NCBI GenBank assembly: GCA_964455975.1
Contig: CAYVYP010000013.1
Location: forward strand, 1-28,487
Source of the DNA: JAETTH01 sp964455975
GTDB lineage: Bacteria > Bacillota > Clostridia > TANB77 > CAG-508
DNA: 28,487 nt
Reading direction: 5' to 3'
Both the position numbers and the translations under genes were made by a program. Each line of letters starts with the position of its first letter. The stretch's first letter is position 1. The notes under the pieces were generated by a model, which saw only the letters and a program-made list of their open reading frames with translations, was not told where the DNA came from and did not search any database. This document shows positions 1 through 7,469 of the stretch, in pieces.

Positions 1-12
1 AATAAATAAAAT

Positions 13-45
13 AAATACAAGAATTTTTTGAAATTTCTTGTATTT
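13..45 (-). terminator. spoIIIA operon terminator
   Basis: An 11-bp inverted repeat (13-23 with 35-45) lies just past the spoIIIAH stop and is followed on the minus strand by a T-rich tail (12 to 1). It fits a factor-independent terminator for the spoIIIA operon. Confidence 0.7.
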
Positions 46-60
46 ATATTTTTGTATATT

Positions 61-690
61 TTATTTATTACTTATATGTATATTGATAATTTCTGCTTTC
101 ATTTCTCTTGAAATTATATTTTGTATTTGTGCTATTTGCTCTTGTGGTATTGTTTCTGCTTTTATTATTACATTTATGCTTATGTCATTTACAAGTATAA
201 CTACATCTTTTATTCCTTTTGTTTTTATCAAATTTTCTGAAATCATTATTGCATTTTTTATATTTGTTGCTTTCTTTATTTCTTCTGTTGCTATTTGTTT
301 GCTTGTTTGATCTGTATTTGAACTATCTAACATTTTTTGATAATTTTCTATTGTTTGAGAATACATTTTATCTCTTTCTAATCTTGTTGTTACAAAATAA
401 TTATCTTGATTTGTTTTAGAATTTACATTTACTGCTGTATTTTGATTTAATACATTATTTGTATTTTGTGCTTCTTCTTTTATTGTATTTTCTACTGTAT
501 TTTCATTTTCTTCTACTATATTATTACTGCTTACGAGTGTAGCATCTCCAATTCCTGCAATCTCAATTTCATTTGCATTAGTTTGTATTGTTTCATTATT
601 ATTTGTATTGTAATTCAAATATCCTGCTGTTACTAGCATTAAAGCAATTACCAAAATAATTAATTGATTTCTTTTTAAAATTTTTACCAT
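61..690 (-). CDS. spoIIIAH: SpoIIIAH, stage III sporulation channel protein
   Basis: Mother-cell half of the SpoIIIAH-SpoIIQ channel across the two forespore membranes. The sequence has a basic N-terminus (MVKILKRNQ), one membrane segment at about residues 9-26, a low-complexity Asn/Glu/Thr linker, then the conserved C-terminal ring-forming domain, with DNYFVTTRLERDK, YQKMLD and the IKDVVILVNDISINVIIKA segment. About 209 residues, close to the usual 215-220. I chose ATG 690 rather than TTG 708 because AAAGGA sits 9 bases upstream of 690. Last gene of the operon, followed by a terminator. It contains no in-frame CGG and reads without interruption, unlike most of its operon partners. Confidence 0.93.
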   Translation of the reverse strand: MVKILKRNQLIILVIALMLVTAGYLNYNTNNNETIQTNANEIEIAGIGDATLVSSNNIVEENENTVENTIKEEAQNTNNVLNQNTAVNVNSKTNQDNYFVTTRLERDKMYSQTIENYQKMLDSSNTDQTSKQIATEEIKKATNIKNAIMISENLIKTKGIKDVVILVNDISINVIIKAETIPQEQIAQIQNIISREMKAEIINIHISNK

Positions 691-759
691 AAAACTTTTT
701 CCTTTCAATTTATATTATATGACTAATAAGTTTTCTTATTTGTAGAAATATGTATATAT

Positions 760-1375
760 TTACTTTTTCATTTCAAACACTTGTATTTTATGTGTTGGAA
801 GTCCTGTTACCGCTTCTACAGCTTGAATAATATTTGTTACTACATAACTATCTCCTGCTCCTGTTGCTGTTATTATTGCTCCTTCTATTTTAGGGCTTAT
901 TGTTTTTTGTGTTATTAGTACTTTTTCTCCATTTGTTTCTTCATACACAATATCTTTTTTGCTATCTATTTCCTCTATAACTCTAGTTCCTCCTCCGTGT
1001 ATCTGTTTCTTTTGTACTTGTTTGTTTAGAATCTTCATTATACACTGGAACTATTGTGCTACTTTCCGAATATGTTATTAAAACATTTACTTCTCCCACT
1101 CCATTTATTTTTGCTAATATATTTTCTAATTTTTTCTCTATATCATTTGCTTGTGTTTCATCTGTTAATATTTTATTTTCTACTGCTAACTTTTTTGACG
1201 TGTCATTTTCTTTTGTTGTATCTTTTTTATTTGTATTCCATATTGCATTTATTGCTATTATTGTTACTATTAAAATAACTAGAAATACTACTAAATTTTC
1301 TATTTTTCTTTTATTATTTTCTTCTTCATTTTTGCTAATTTGTTCTTTTATCTTTAATAATTTTTCTTTTAACAT
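760..1375 (-). CDS. spoIIIAG: SpoIIIAG, channel ring protein, with one CGG +1 frameshift
   Basis: SpoIIIAG forms the large ring of the feeding-tube channel in the mother-cell membrane. ATG 1375 follows AGGAGG. Residues 1-126 hold a membrane segment (about 29-44) and the start of the ring-building domain (INGVGEVNVLITYSES). The frame then meets CGG at 995-997 and would stop a few codons later at RRRN. Skipping the C gives DTGGGTRVIEEIDSKK and runs on through EGAIITATGAGDSYV to the stop at 760. The repaired protein is about 204 residues, in the family range. Both halves are clearly parts of the same SpoIIIAG domain, so I annotate one gene. What is seen is the frame break; frameshifting is inferred. 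Confidence 0.9.
995..997 (-). other. CGG +1 shift site in spoIIIAG
   Basis: Codons ACA CGG AGG. Read as ACA, skip C, GGA GGA GGA, giving TGGGTRVIEE. The unshifted frame stops four codons after the CGG. Confidence 0.85.
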
Positions 1376-1389
1376 AAATCTTAAACCTC

Positions 1390-1990
1390 CTAATTTATAT
1401 TTATATTTTCTGCTTCATATGTTTGTTTTAAATATTCTCTTAAACTTTCTTTCTCTGTATTTGTTAGACCTTTATTTTTTGTTTTATCCTCTACTCTTAC
1501 AGTATTTCCTATTTTTATTTCATTTATTTGAATATTATTTATACTGTTTACTTTATTTTCTTCTTTACTTTCTGCTTCTATTTTTGTTGCTGTAAAGCTG
1601 ATATTTTTAATTTTATATTCTACATAGTCTTTTACTTCTATTGTTATATTATTAGCTAAATATCCTTTTTCTTTTATTTTATTTTTAACATCTGTTTTTA
1701 ATTTATTTATATATGTATTTGCAATATATTGTTCTTGACTTACATTTTTTGATGATGATTTATAATTAGAACTTGTTTGTATTGTATTTTCTAATATTTG
1801 TTCTATATTTATTTCATTTTTTGAGAATTTTGAAACAATTGGATACACTATTGTAAAAACTACATAAATTCCAATTATTACTCGTATATATTTTTTATTT
1901 TTTCCTTCTGGCAAAATCATTTCTATTATTGTACATATTATTATTGCTACAATTATTCCGACTTGCCCATGAATTTATAAAAGATAACAT
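1390..1990 (-). CDS. spoIIIAF: SpoIIIAF, with a CGG +1 frameshift after codon 10
   Basis: Membrane protein of the SpoIIIA complex. ATG 1990 lies 8 bases after the spoIIIAE stop. The first ten codons read MLSFINSWAS, then CGG at 1958-1960. Skipping the C gives GIIVAIIICTIIEMILPEG, the first membrane segment and the conserved M-L-P-E/N-G motif of SpoIIIAF, followed by a second segment (YIRVIIGIYVVFTIVYPIV) and the soluble C-terminal domain. The repaired length is about 199 residues; the Bacillus protein is about 206. Without the shift the gene lacks its N-terminus and a plausible start. The C-terminal part carries the ring-building-like domain ending in YLKQTYEAENIN. Confidence 0.88.
1958..1960 (-). 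other. CGG +1 shift site in spoIIIAF
   Basis: Codons AGT CGG AAT. Read as AGT, skip C, GGA ATA ATT, giving SWAS-GIIVAII. It is the 11th codon from the start, so the whole protein depends on it. Confidence 0.85.
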
Positions 1991-1997
1991 ATTCTAC

Positions 1998-3156
1998 CTA
2001 CCTATACATTAATCCACTATTTGATATTTTCATTACTAATGCTACTCCTATTATTAAAATTACTGTTACTGAGCATAAAATAGCTAGTAATATTTTAAAT
2101 GTTCCAGACATTATTGATAATAAATTGACTATTTTTTCATCTGCTATTGGTTGACATACTGCCGAAGCTAACTTGTACATTACCGATAATATTGTTAATT
2201 TTATAATTGGTAATATACATATTCCAATTACAATAATTATTCCTACTATTCCTACTGCGTTTTTAACTATTGATGCGCATCCTATAACAGAATCTACTGC
2301 ATCTCCTAATATTTTTCCTACTACTGGTACGAAGCTAGATACTGCAGCTTTTGCTGTTTTGGCTGTTAGTCCGTCTACACTTGCTGTCAAACTTCCTTCT
2401 AAAGAAACTACTCCTACAAAAATTGTTAATATTATTCCTAAAATCCAAACTATGCTAGATTTAAAAAATTTAGATAATTTATCTATTTGAACTTTATCTG
2501 ATATTTGTGAGATTATTCCAAGTGCTGTTCCTACTAATAAAAATGGCATTATAACTCCTGAAATAATATTTCCTATAAATGTTATTAAAAATAATATTAC
2601 TGGTTCTACCATTGAACTAGTAGTAATGCTTCCTGTTGCTAGAATAAGAGTTATTAAAAGTGGTGTTAATAAATTCATAAATCCAATTAGATTACTTATA
2701 GCTTCTTTTGTTATTTGTAATATTTGCGAAAAGTTAGTCATAATTAATGTTACTATTATTATAAATTCTACATAAAATACTATTTTTGATATCCCTTTGT
2801 TTTCTAAATTATCACTAATTATTTTTAATATTCCGTGAATAACAATAACTACCATTATGCTTCCTATAATACTAATGCTTCCTACTACTTCTTTTCCTAC
2901 TAAATTTAATATTATGTTAAAAAATTTACTATTATCTATTTTCCCTGTAATTGCTGAATTTATGGTTTCTTGTATATCTATATTTTCAAAAGAACCACTT
3001 GTATATTTTTTTGCTTCTTCTACAAAATCTCCTATTCCTAAGCTTTCTTTTTGTGATTCTAATAATTCCTCATCTGTTGCTAAACAACTGCCGAATATTT
3101 ACAAAAATTATTAATATAAATATTATAAATATTTTCTTTAGTAATTTTTCCTTTAT
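1998..3156 (-). CDS. spoIIIAE: SpoIIIAE, polytopic channel protein, with a CGG +1 frameshift and unclear start
   Basis: Large multi-span membrane protein of the SpoIIIA complex. The main frame contains VIHGILKIISDNLENKG, TGSITTSSMVEPVILFLI, SSFVPVVGKILGDAVD and CQPIADEKIVNLLSIMSG, all typical of SpoIIIAE. Upstream, a signal-peptide-like stretch (KLLKKIFIIFILIIFVNI) is in another frame and joins at CGG 3091-3093 to GSCLATDEELL. The repaired length is about 380-385 residues; the Bacillus protein is 399. No ATG, GTG or TTG exists in the signal-peptide frame between the spoIIIAD stop and the hydrophobic core. AUA at 3156, overlapping the spoIIIAD TAA, or another non-standard start near the AAAGGA at 3154-3149 is possible. 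The start coordinate is therefore approximate. Confidence 0.85.
3091..3093 (-). other. CGG +1 shift site in spoIIIAE
   Basis: Codons ATT CGG CAG. Read as ATT, skip C, GGC AGT TGT, giving VNI-GSCLATDE. The only one of the 13 sites where the shifted codon is GGC. Confidence 0.75.
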
Positions 3157-3541
3157 GGTAATACATTTACAACTGTTTCTAGCAAAGAGGATACTATTGG
3201 TATAGAAATTGCTACTATGCATATTTTTCCTCCAATATCTATTTTATTTGCAATTGATGTTTCTCCGTGAATCTTTGCATATACTTACTGCATATTCTGT
3301 AAGTATTGCTATTCCTGTAATTTTAAGTAATATTCCTAAAAACTTGCTATTTATATTTGCTTTAGCAGCTAAATTTTGTAATAATTCTATTATTCCGTGA
3401 CAGCTTGTCTATTACCATAAAAAAAATTATTGCCCCTGCTAATAATGATACATATATTACAAACTCTGGTTTATATTGTTTTAAAATTACAATAATTATT
3501 ACTGAAACTAATCCTACTCCTATTATTTTAACAATATCCAT
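3153..3541 (-). CDS. spoIIIAD: SpoIIIAD, with two CGG +1 frameshifts
   Basis: Small membrane protein of the SpoIIIA complex. ATG 3541 starts MDIVKIIGVGLVSVIIIVI. In-frame CGG at 3395-3397 (after 48 codons) and again at 3265-3267 (43 codons later) each break the frame. Skipping the C both times gives one 128-residue protein with VIDKLSGIIELLQNLA, then GIAILTEYAVSICKDSGETS and the C-terminal membrane segment ending in LLETVVNVLP. The Bacillus protein is about 133 residues. The spacing was checked: both skips keep the codon count integral from start to stop. The three pieces are too short to be recognised singly, and routine annotation would miss the gene. Confidence 0.88.
3265..3267 (-). other. 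second CGG +1 shift site in spoIIIAD
   Basis: Codons TCA CGG AGA. Read as TCA, skip C, GGA GAA ACA, giving CKDS-GETSIANK, matching the conserved Gly-Glu-Thr of SpoIIIAD. Confidence 0.87.
3395..3397 (-). other. first CGG +1 shift site in spoIIIAD
   Basis: Codons TCA CGG AAT. Read as TCA, skip C, GGA ATA ATA, giving DKLS-GIIELLQN. Confidence 0.87.
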
Positions 3542-3553
3542 TTATATTCTCCT

Positions 3554-3748
3554 TTATAGATTAAATATTGTTCTTACGGTGTCAAACAATGTACTTATTT
3601 CTTTTATTACCATTGTAAGTACTATTACAAGCCCTGCTAGTGTTGTCATCATTGCTTGATCTTCGCGTCCTGCTCTTACTAATACTTGATGAAGTACTGC
3701 TACTAATATTCCTATTGCAGCTATTTTAAATAACAAATTTATATCCAT
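3554..3748 (-). CDS. spoIIIAC: SpoIIIAC
   Basis: 64-residue double-spanning membrane protein of the SpoIIIA complex, related to SpoIIIAD. It has MDINLLFKIAAIGILVAVLH, the hallmark RAGREDQA loop, then a second membrane segment (TTLAGLVIVLTMVI) and a short C-terminus. The Bacillus protein is 68 residues. ATG 3748 follows AAGGAGG. It lies 12 bases upstream of spoIIIAD and downstream of spoIIIAB. No in-frame CGG; intact. Confidence 0.93.
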   Translation of the reverse strand: MDINLLFKIAAIGILVAVLHQVLVRAGREDQAMMTTLAGLVIVLTMVIKEISTLFDTVRTIFNL

Positions 3749-3767
3749 ATAAATGTTTCCTCCTTGT

Positions 3768-4278
3768 TTATACTAAAATTATTACTATTACTAAACCTAG
3801 TACTACACCTAATGTTTTATACATTTTTGAATTTTTGTTTTTTTCATTTTCTGCTTTTTCTATTTGTGTGTTTATAAATGTTTCTACTATTTCTATTTGA
3901 CTTATTTGTCCATCTATATCTGTTTTTCCAAGTAATTTTCCTAAACTTTTTAAAATTTGTTTGTCCTCTATTGTCATAGAATTACTACTATTTTCTATAG
4001 CATTACTCCAAGCTGTTCCTGCTGATTCTTCTTCCATTAATTCTTGTGATTGTTTAAAAATTCGTGAAATATTTTCTTTTACTTGTCCGAGATATCTGCT
4101 TAAATATTTCTGGTATTGGTTCATATGTAAATCTTATTTTTGTTTTTAATATATTTAAAGCATTTTTCATTTCTTTTAATTCTGCTAGTCTATTTGTGTA
4201 TTTTTTTGAAAATAAATTTCCTATGTAACTACATATAAAAAAAGCTAGTCCTAAAAATATAAATTTTATTACTTGCAT
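3768..4278 (-). CDS. spoIIIAB: SpoIIIAB, with one CGG +1 frameshift
   Basis: SpoIIIAB is a GspF-like membrane-anchored component of the SpoIIIA machine. ATG 4278 follows GGAGAG. The first 63 codons give a membrane segment (IKFIFLGLAFFICSYIG), then ELKEMKNALNILKTKI and EPIPEIFKQIS, after which CGG at 4087-4089 breaks the frame. Skipping the C continues as GQVKENISRIFKQSQELMEE, then SAGTAWSNAIE, LKSLGKLLGKTDIDGQ and a C-terminal membrane segment (LGVVLGLVIVIIL). The repaired protein is 169 residues; the Bacillus protein is 171. An in-frame CGA (ISRIF) 8 codons later is read normally as Arg, so only CGG behaves oddly. Confidence 0.9.
4087..4089 (-). other. CGG +1 shift site in spoIIIAB
   Basis: Codons TCT CGG ACA. 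Read as TCT, skip C, GGA CAA GTA, giving FKQIS-GQVKENIS. Confidence 0.86.
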
Positions 4279-4362
4279 ATAAAATACTCTCCTTGCTTTA
4301 TTATATATATGCTTTTAATTATATTTTTAGAACTATTTTTATATTATATATTAAAATGTATT

Positions 4363-5306
4363 TTACATTTCTGTATAGTTTTTATTTATTTTATCTAATT
4401 TGTAAACTTTTTCTATTTCTCCCTTTAAATTTTTATCATTTAAAAATATTAATCTTTCAAATATATGTAATTCTATTAATTTTGAAATTGCTGGATTCAG
4501 CTTTAAATCTTCTAAACTACTTCCATGTGCTGTAAATATTCCTTTTATTCCAGAACATATTGCATAATTAATTGCTTCTACATCTTCTATATTTCCTATT
4601 TCATCTGCTACAATTACTTTTGGTGCCATTGACCTTATTAACATTTTCATTCCTATACTTTTAGGAATATTATCTAATACATCTGTTCTTTGTCCAACAT
4701 CATTTTGTGGAATTCCCTTGTACATTGCTGCTATTTCTCCTCTTTCATCTACTACTCCAACTGTTATTCCTTTAAAATTAATTTGTTCCATACCGCTACT
4801 TATTTTTCTTATTAAATCCCTTAACATAGTAGTTTTTCCGTGCCCCCGGTTTAGAAATTATAAGACTATTATATACATTATTATTTTCAGTATCTATAAC
4901 ATATTTTAGTACTCTTGTACTACATCCTATAATTTGTTTTGCTATTCTAAAATTTAAACTAGAAATATAATTTATATTTATTACTTTTCCGTTCTTTTAC
5001 AATACAACTTCCAGTTATTCCAACCCTATGTCCACCTTGAAGTGTTATAAAACCACTACATATTTGATTTTGATATGAATATATTGAATTATCACATATA
5101 TATTGTAAGATTTCCAAAATTTCCTCTTGTAAAACATAATAATTTAATATTTGCTCTGTTTGTCCTATTTTTAAAATTACTGGATTTGACGCTCTTATTC
5201 TTATTTCTTCTAAATTTTGATATATATTTTGATCTTGTAAATATTTATTTAATTCTATTTGCAATTTATTAGGAAAAGCTTTAATAATTGGCGATAAATT
5301 AATCAA
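4363..5306 (-). CDS. spoIIIAA: SpoIIIAA, AAA+/secretion-type ATPase, with two CGG +1 frameshifts
   Basis: Cytosolic ATPase thought to power the SpoIIIA-SpoIIQ channel. TTG 5306 follows AGGAGG at a 5-base spacing. CGG at 4989-4991 and 4838-4840 split the gene into three frames of 105, 50 and 158 codons. Skipping both C bases gives 313 residues; the Bacillus protein is 307. Frame 1 holds the N-terminal domain (EEIRIRASNP, LQGGHRVGITG). Frame 2 holds SLNFRIAKQIIGCSTRVL and LIISKPGA. Frame 3 starts GKTTMLRDLIRKIS, so the Walker A motif GAGKTT itself spans the second skip. Frame 3 also has the Walker B region KVIVADEIG and TAHGSSLEDL. First gene of the operon. Confidence 0.92.
4838..4840 (-). other. 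CGG +1 shift site inside the spoIIIAA Walker A motif
   Basis: Codons GCA CGG AAA. Read as GCA, skip C, GGA AAA ACT, giving KPGA-GKTTMLRD. The restored residue is the essential P-loop glycine before Lys, strong evidence that the inserted residue is Gly. Confidence 0.9.
4989..4991 (-). other. first CGG +1 shift site in spoIIIAA
   Basis: Codons GAA CGG AAA. Read as GAA, skip C, GGA AAA GTA, giving CIVKE-GKVININ, matching the G-S-C-V-x-x-G-x-V turn of SpoIIIAA. Confidence 0.87.
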
Positions 5307-5328
5307 ATTTTCTCCTCCTGTCTATTAA

Positions 5329-5359
5329 TGTCCAATTGGGGACTGTCCCCAATTGGACA
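5329..5359. repeat. REP-like perfect palindrome
   Basis: A perfect 14-bp inverted repeat (5329-5342 with 5346-5359) with a CTG loop. Its core TTGGGGA / TCCCCAA resembles intergenic palindromes common in clostridial genomes and linked with Y1/RAYT transposases. It lies between the yebC terminator and spoIIIAA. It could also act in the spoIIIA leader RNA. Confidence 0.75.
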
Positions 5360-5388
5360 AAAATAAAGAGAGAATTTCTTCTCTCTTT
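5359..5388 (-). terminator. yebC terminator
   Basis: A 10-bp stem (5365-5374 with 5379-5388) is followed on the minus strand by ATTTTTG. It lies 37 bases past the yebC stop and separates yebC from spoIIIAA. Confidence 0.8.
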
Positions 5389-5424
5389 TATTATATGTTT
5401 TTATATTTAATTTTAGAACTTATA

Positions 5425-6150
5425 TTATTCTTCCCAATTATGGTATACTTCTGAAACATCATCTAAATCATCTAGATTATCTAATAATCTTTGCATTTTT
5501 TCTTGTCCTTTTTCATCTAATGCTATATATGTAGATGGTACCATTTGTACATCTGCTTCTATAAATTCTAGTCCGTTTTGTTCTAATTTTTCTCTTACAG
5601 AACTAAAGTTTTCTGGCGCTACTGTTATTTCATAAATTTCTTCTTCTGCACTAAAATCATCTGCTCCACAGTCTAATGCTAAAAGCATTAAATCATCTTC
5701 GCTCATATTAGTTGATGTTTTATCTATAACTATTACACCTTTTTTTTCAAATAAATATGATACACAACCTGTTGTTCCTAAATTTCCACCAGATTTATCA
5801 AATACATGTCTTACATCTGCTGCTGTTCTATTTCTATTATCTGTTGTAGCATTAACTATAACAGCAATTCCATTTGGTCCATATCCTTCATAAACTATTT
5901 CTTCATATGTTTCATTATTTCCTGCTCCTGCTGCTTTTTTTATTGCATTATTTATTGTATCGTTTGGCATATTATTTGTTTTACATTTTGCTATTACATC
6001 TTTTAGTTTAGAATTTCCAGCCGGGTCAGGTCCACCTTCTTTTACTGCTATTAATAATTCTCTACCTAATTTTGTAAATACTTTTCCTCTTGCAGCATCT
6101 GCTTTTCCTTTTTTTGCTGCAATATTGTGCCATTTTGAATGTCCTGACAT
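5425..6150 (-). CDS. yebC: YebC/PmpR family protein (TACO1-like)
   Basis: Full-length 241-residue member starting MSGHSKWHNIAAKKGKADAA, the family signature, with GGPDPAGNSKLKDVIAKCK, the YEGYGPNGIAVIV core and an acidic C-terminus (DDLDDVSEVYHNWEE). Members bind the ribosome and help translation of polyproline and similar stall-prone stretches, or act as regulators. ATG 6150 follows AGGAGGAATAAGTT. Monocistronic, with its own promoter and terminator. No in-frame CGG. Confidence 0.95.
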   Translation of the reverse strand: MSGHSKWHNIAAKKGKADAARGKVFTKLGRELLIAVKEGGPDPAGNSKLKDVIAKCKTNNMPNDTINNAIKKAAGAGNNETYEEIVYEGYGPNGIAVIVNATTDNRNRTAADVRHVFDKSGGNLGTTGCVSYLFEKKGVIVIDKTSTNMSEDDLMLLALDCGADDFSAEEEIYEITVAPENFSSVREKLEQNGLEFIEADVQMVPSTYIALDEKGQEKMQRLLDNLDDLDDVSEVYHNWEE

Positions 6151-6194
6151 AACTTATTCCTCCTAAACTAATCTTATTTTTTATTACATTTAAT

Positions 6195-6224
6195 ATTTTA
6201 GCACATTTTTTATCTACTTTTCAA
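6195..6224 (-). promoter_or_regulatory. sigma-A-type promoter of yebC
   Basis: TTGAAA (6224-6219) and TAAAAT (6200-6195) with an 18-base spacer, about 45 bases upstream of the yebC start. Confidence 0.6.
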
Positions 6225-6252
6225 GCTTTTATGTATTATTTATAATTTGTTT

Positions 6253-6793
6253 TCATTTTTCTATTCCATATTTTCCTATTATTGGATCTTTAAAATAATT
6301 TAAGTGTGGCGGATTAAATGTATATATGTAAAAAGATATAAAGATCATTAATATTGCTGTTATGCTTAAAATATTACCGAAATAAGCCAATTGAATTGTT
6401 AGCTTGCATAATTTTATATGCTACAAATTCTGCAAGTATTATTGCTATTATAAAGCTTAATATATCTAATATGAAAAAATTTCTACCTATTATTCCTGTA
6501 TATGCATAAAAAAAGACTGTAATAAAAGATATTGATACAAACATAGCAATAGCTTTTGCTGCTATATAATTGTTTGGTACATTTTTTAATAAAAAATATT
6601 CTATTATGCTATAAATTAATATTGGAAAAAATACTAATTTTAAATGTTCCCATACACTTTCATTTACAGCACTAAATATACCAACTATTTTATTATTTTG
6701 TGACCAATTATATGTAAAATGTAATAGTGTTCCTAATATAATACTAAAAATTATTCCTATAATCTGATATTTTAATAATTCATTATTTTTCAT
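6253..6793 (-). CDS. DUF6512-like membrane protein, with a CGG +1 frameshift near the C-terminus
   Basis: Four- to five-span membrane protein of unknown function. ATG 6793 follows GGGAGGAGG. It starts MKNNELLKYQIIGIIFSII, then GTLLHFTYNWSQNN and AVNESVWEHLKLVFFPIL, which are typical of this family. The frame reaches NNSIGLF, then CGG TAA at 6377-6374: a CGG directly followed by a stop. Skipping the C gives GNILSITAILMIFISFYIY and the family's C-terminal motif FNPPHLNYFKDPIIGKYGI, ending at 6253, just before the yebC promoter. The repaired protein is 179 residues. The assignment to DUF6512 is from the motif pattern and is less certain than the shift. Confidence 0.8.
6377..6379 (-). other. CGG +1 shift site before a stop codon (DUF6512-like gene)
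   Basis: Codons TTT CGG TAA. Read as TTT, skip C, GGT AAT ATT, adding 41 residues. This is the only site where the shifted codon is GGT and where the in-frame next codon is a stop. Confidence 0.82.
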
Positions 6794-6837
6794 AAAAACC
6801 TCCTCCCAAAATAATTTTATTTTAAGAGGAGGTTTTT
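6794..6837 (-). terminator. ssrA terminator whose 3' arm is the next gene's ribosome site
   Basis: A 12-bp inverted repeat (6794-6805 with 6826-6837) ends the tmRNA transcript. On the minus strand the 3' arm GAGGAGGTTTTT directly precedes ATG 6793 and is also the Shine-Dalgarno site of the DUF6512-like gene. Confidence 0.75.
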
Positions 6838-6852
6838 TATACATTTATTTTT

Positions 6853-7209
6853 TGGTGGAGGTGAGGAGAGTCGAACTCCTGTCCAATTATCTTTCCATAC
6901 AAATTTCTCCGAGTGCAGTTTGTTATTTAAGTTCCCTTATTTTAGCACCAACAAACAAGTTCAAAAATAAAGTAGCTTTTAAATTACCCCCTATTCTTAA
7001 AGCAAAGAATAGCTTCGTTTCCTACTAATTTGTTGCCTTATTCTAAACCGTAGGCAATTTAGGTAAGACGTCGCAGCAACTAAGCTGCGTATGCTAATTC
7101 TGTATTATCAGCGTTTATATTTATTTTCGCTTTTTTATAGTGGCCGAAGCGAACATCCACTACTCGCTATTTGTACTTCTGGATAACTGTCGAAACCAAT
7201 TACACCCCC
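6853..7209 (-). ncRNA. ssrA: tmRNA (ssrA)
   Basis: Trans-translation RNA that rescues stalled ribosomes. The 5' end begins GGGGGTGTAATTGGTTTCGAC (7209 downward) and the 3' end carries the T-arm GGAGTTCGACTCTCCTCACC and an encoded CCA at 6855-6853. The tag frame runs from a probable resume codon GCG through AKINI then NADNTELAYAA to TAG, with the usual A-A ending recognised by ClpXP-type proteases. Length about 357 nt, one-piece form. It has its own strong promoter and terminator. Its presence matters if CGG codons stall ribosomes, as it would compete with frameshifting. Confidence 0.96.
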
Positions 7210-7221
7210 AAATACTATTTA

Positions 7222-7250
7222 ATTATACTCTATTATATGTAATTGTTCAA
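7222..7250 (-). promoter_or_regulatory. ssrA promoter
   Basis: TTGAAC (7250-7245), a 17-base spacer and TATAAT (7227-7222), 12 bases upstream of the mature tmRNA 5' end. Confidence 0.8.
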
Positions 7251-7278
7251 GAATTTTTGTTAAATACTCATTTTTTTC

Positions 7279-7307
7279 TTGCATTAGTTTTAAATATATG
7301 CTAATAT
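7279..7307 (+). promoter_or_regulatory. tRNA-Trp promoter
   Basis: TTGCAT (7279-7284), a 17-base spacer and TAATAT (7302-7307), 20 bases upstream of the tRNA. Divergent from the ssrA promoter. Confidence 0.65.
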
Positions 7308-7327
7308 ATATTTGTTCTAAATTTCAT

Positions 7328-7401
7328 AGGGGTATAGTACATCGGTAGTATAACGGTCTCCAAAACCGCTGAGCTTGGTTCGATTCCAAGTACCCCTGCC
7401 A
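7328..7401 (+). tRNA. trnW: tRNA-Trp (anticodon CCA)
   Basis: The acceptor arms AGGGGTA and TACCCCT pair, followed by G and an encoded CCA. The anticodon loop is CTCCAAA, giving anticodon CCA (UGG, Trp). The T-arm is CTTGG TTCGATT CCAAG. It reads UGG, not CGG, so it offers no explanation for the CGG anomalies in this window. Confidence 0.95.
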
Positions 7402-7408
7402 TTTATTA

Positions 7409-7432
7409 TTGCAGGTAAAGTTTTATCTGCAA
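7409..7432 (+). terminator. tRNA-Trp terminator
   Basis: An 11-bp stem with one G-T pair (7409-7419 with 7422-7432) followed by a T-rich stretch, between the tRNA and the gtrA-like gene. Confidence 0.55.
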
Positions 7433-7469
7433 TTTATTATTATTTTATAAAATTAAAATGGAGGATTTT

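Noticed and set aside
1054..1595. Hydrophobic plus-strand open frames across the spoIIIA region and elsewhere
   Set aside because: Antisense shadows of AT-rich genes: Leu/Phe/Tyr-rich translation, no ribosome sites, and real families on the other strand.
5390..5397. CATATAAT as a sigma-E -10 for spoIIIA
   Set aside because: It lies upstream of the yebC terminator with no convincing -35, so the operon promoter remains unassigned.
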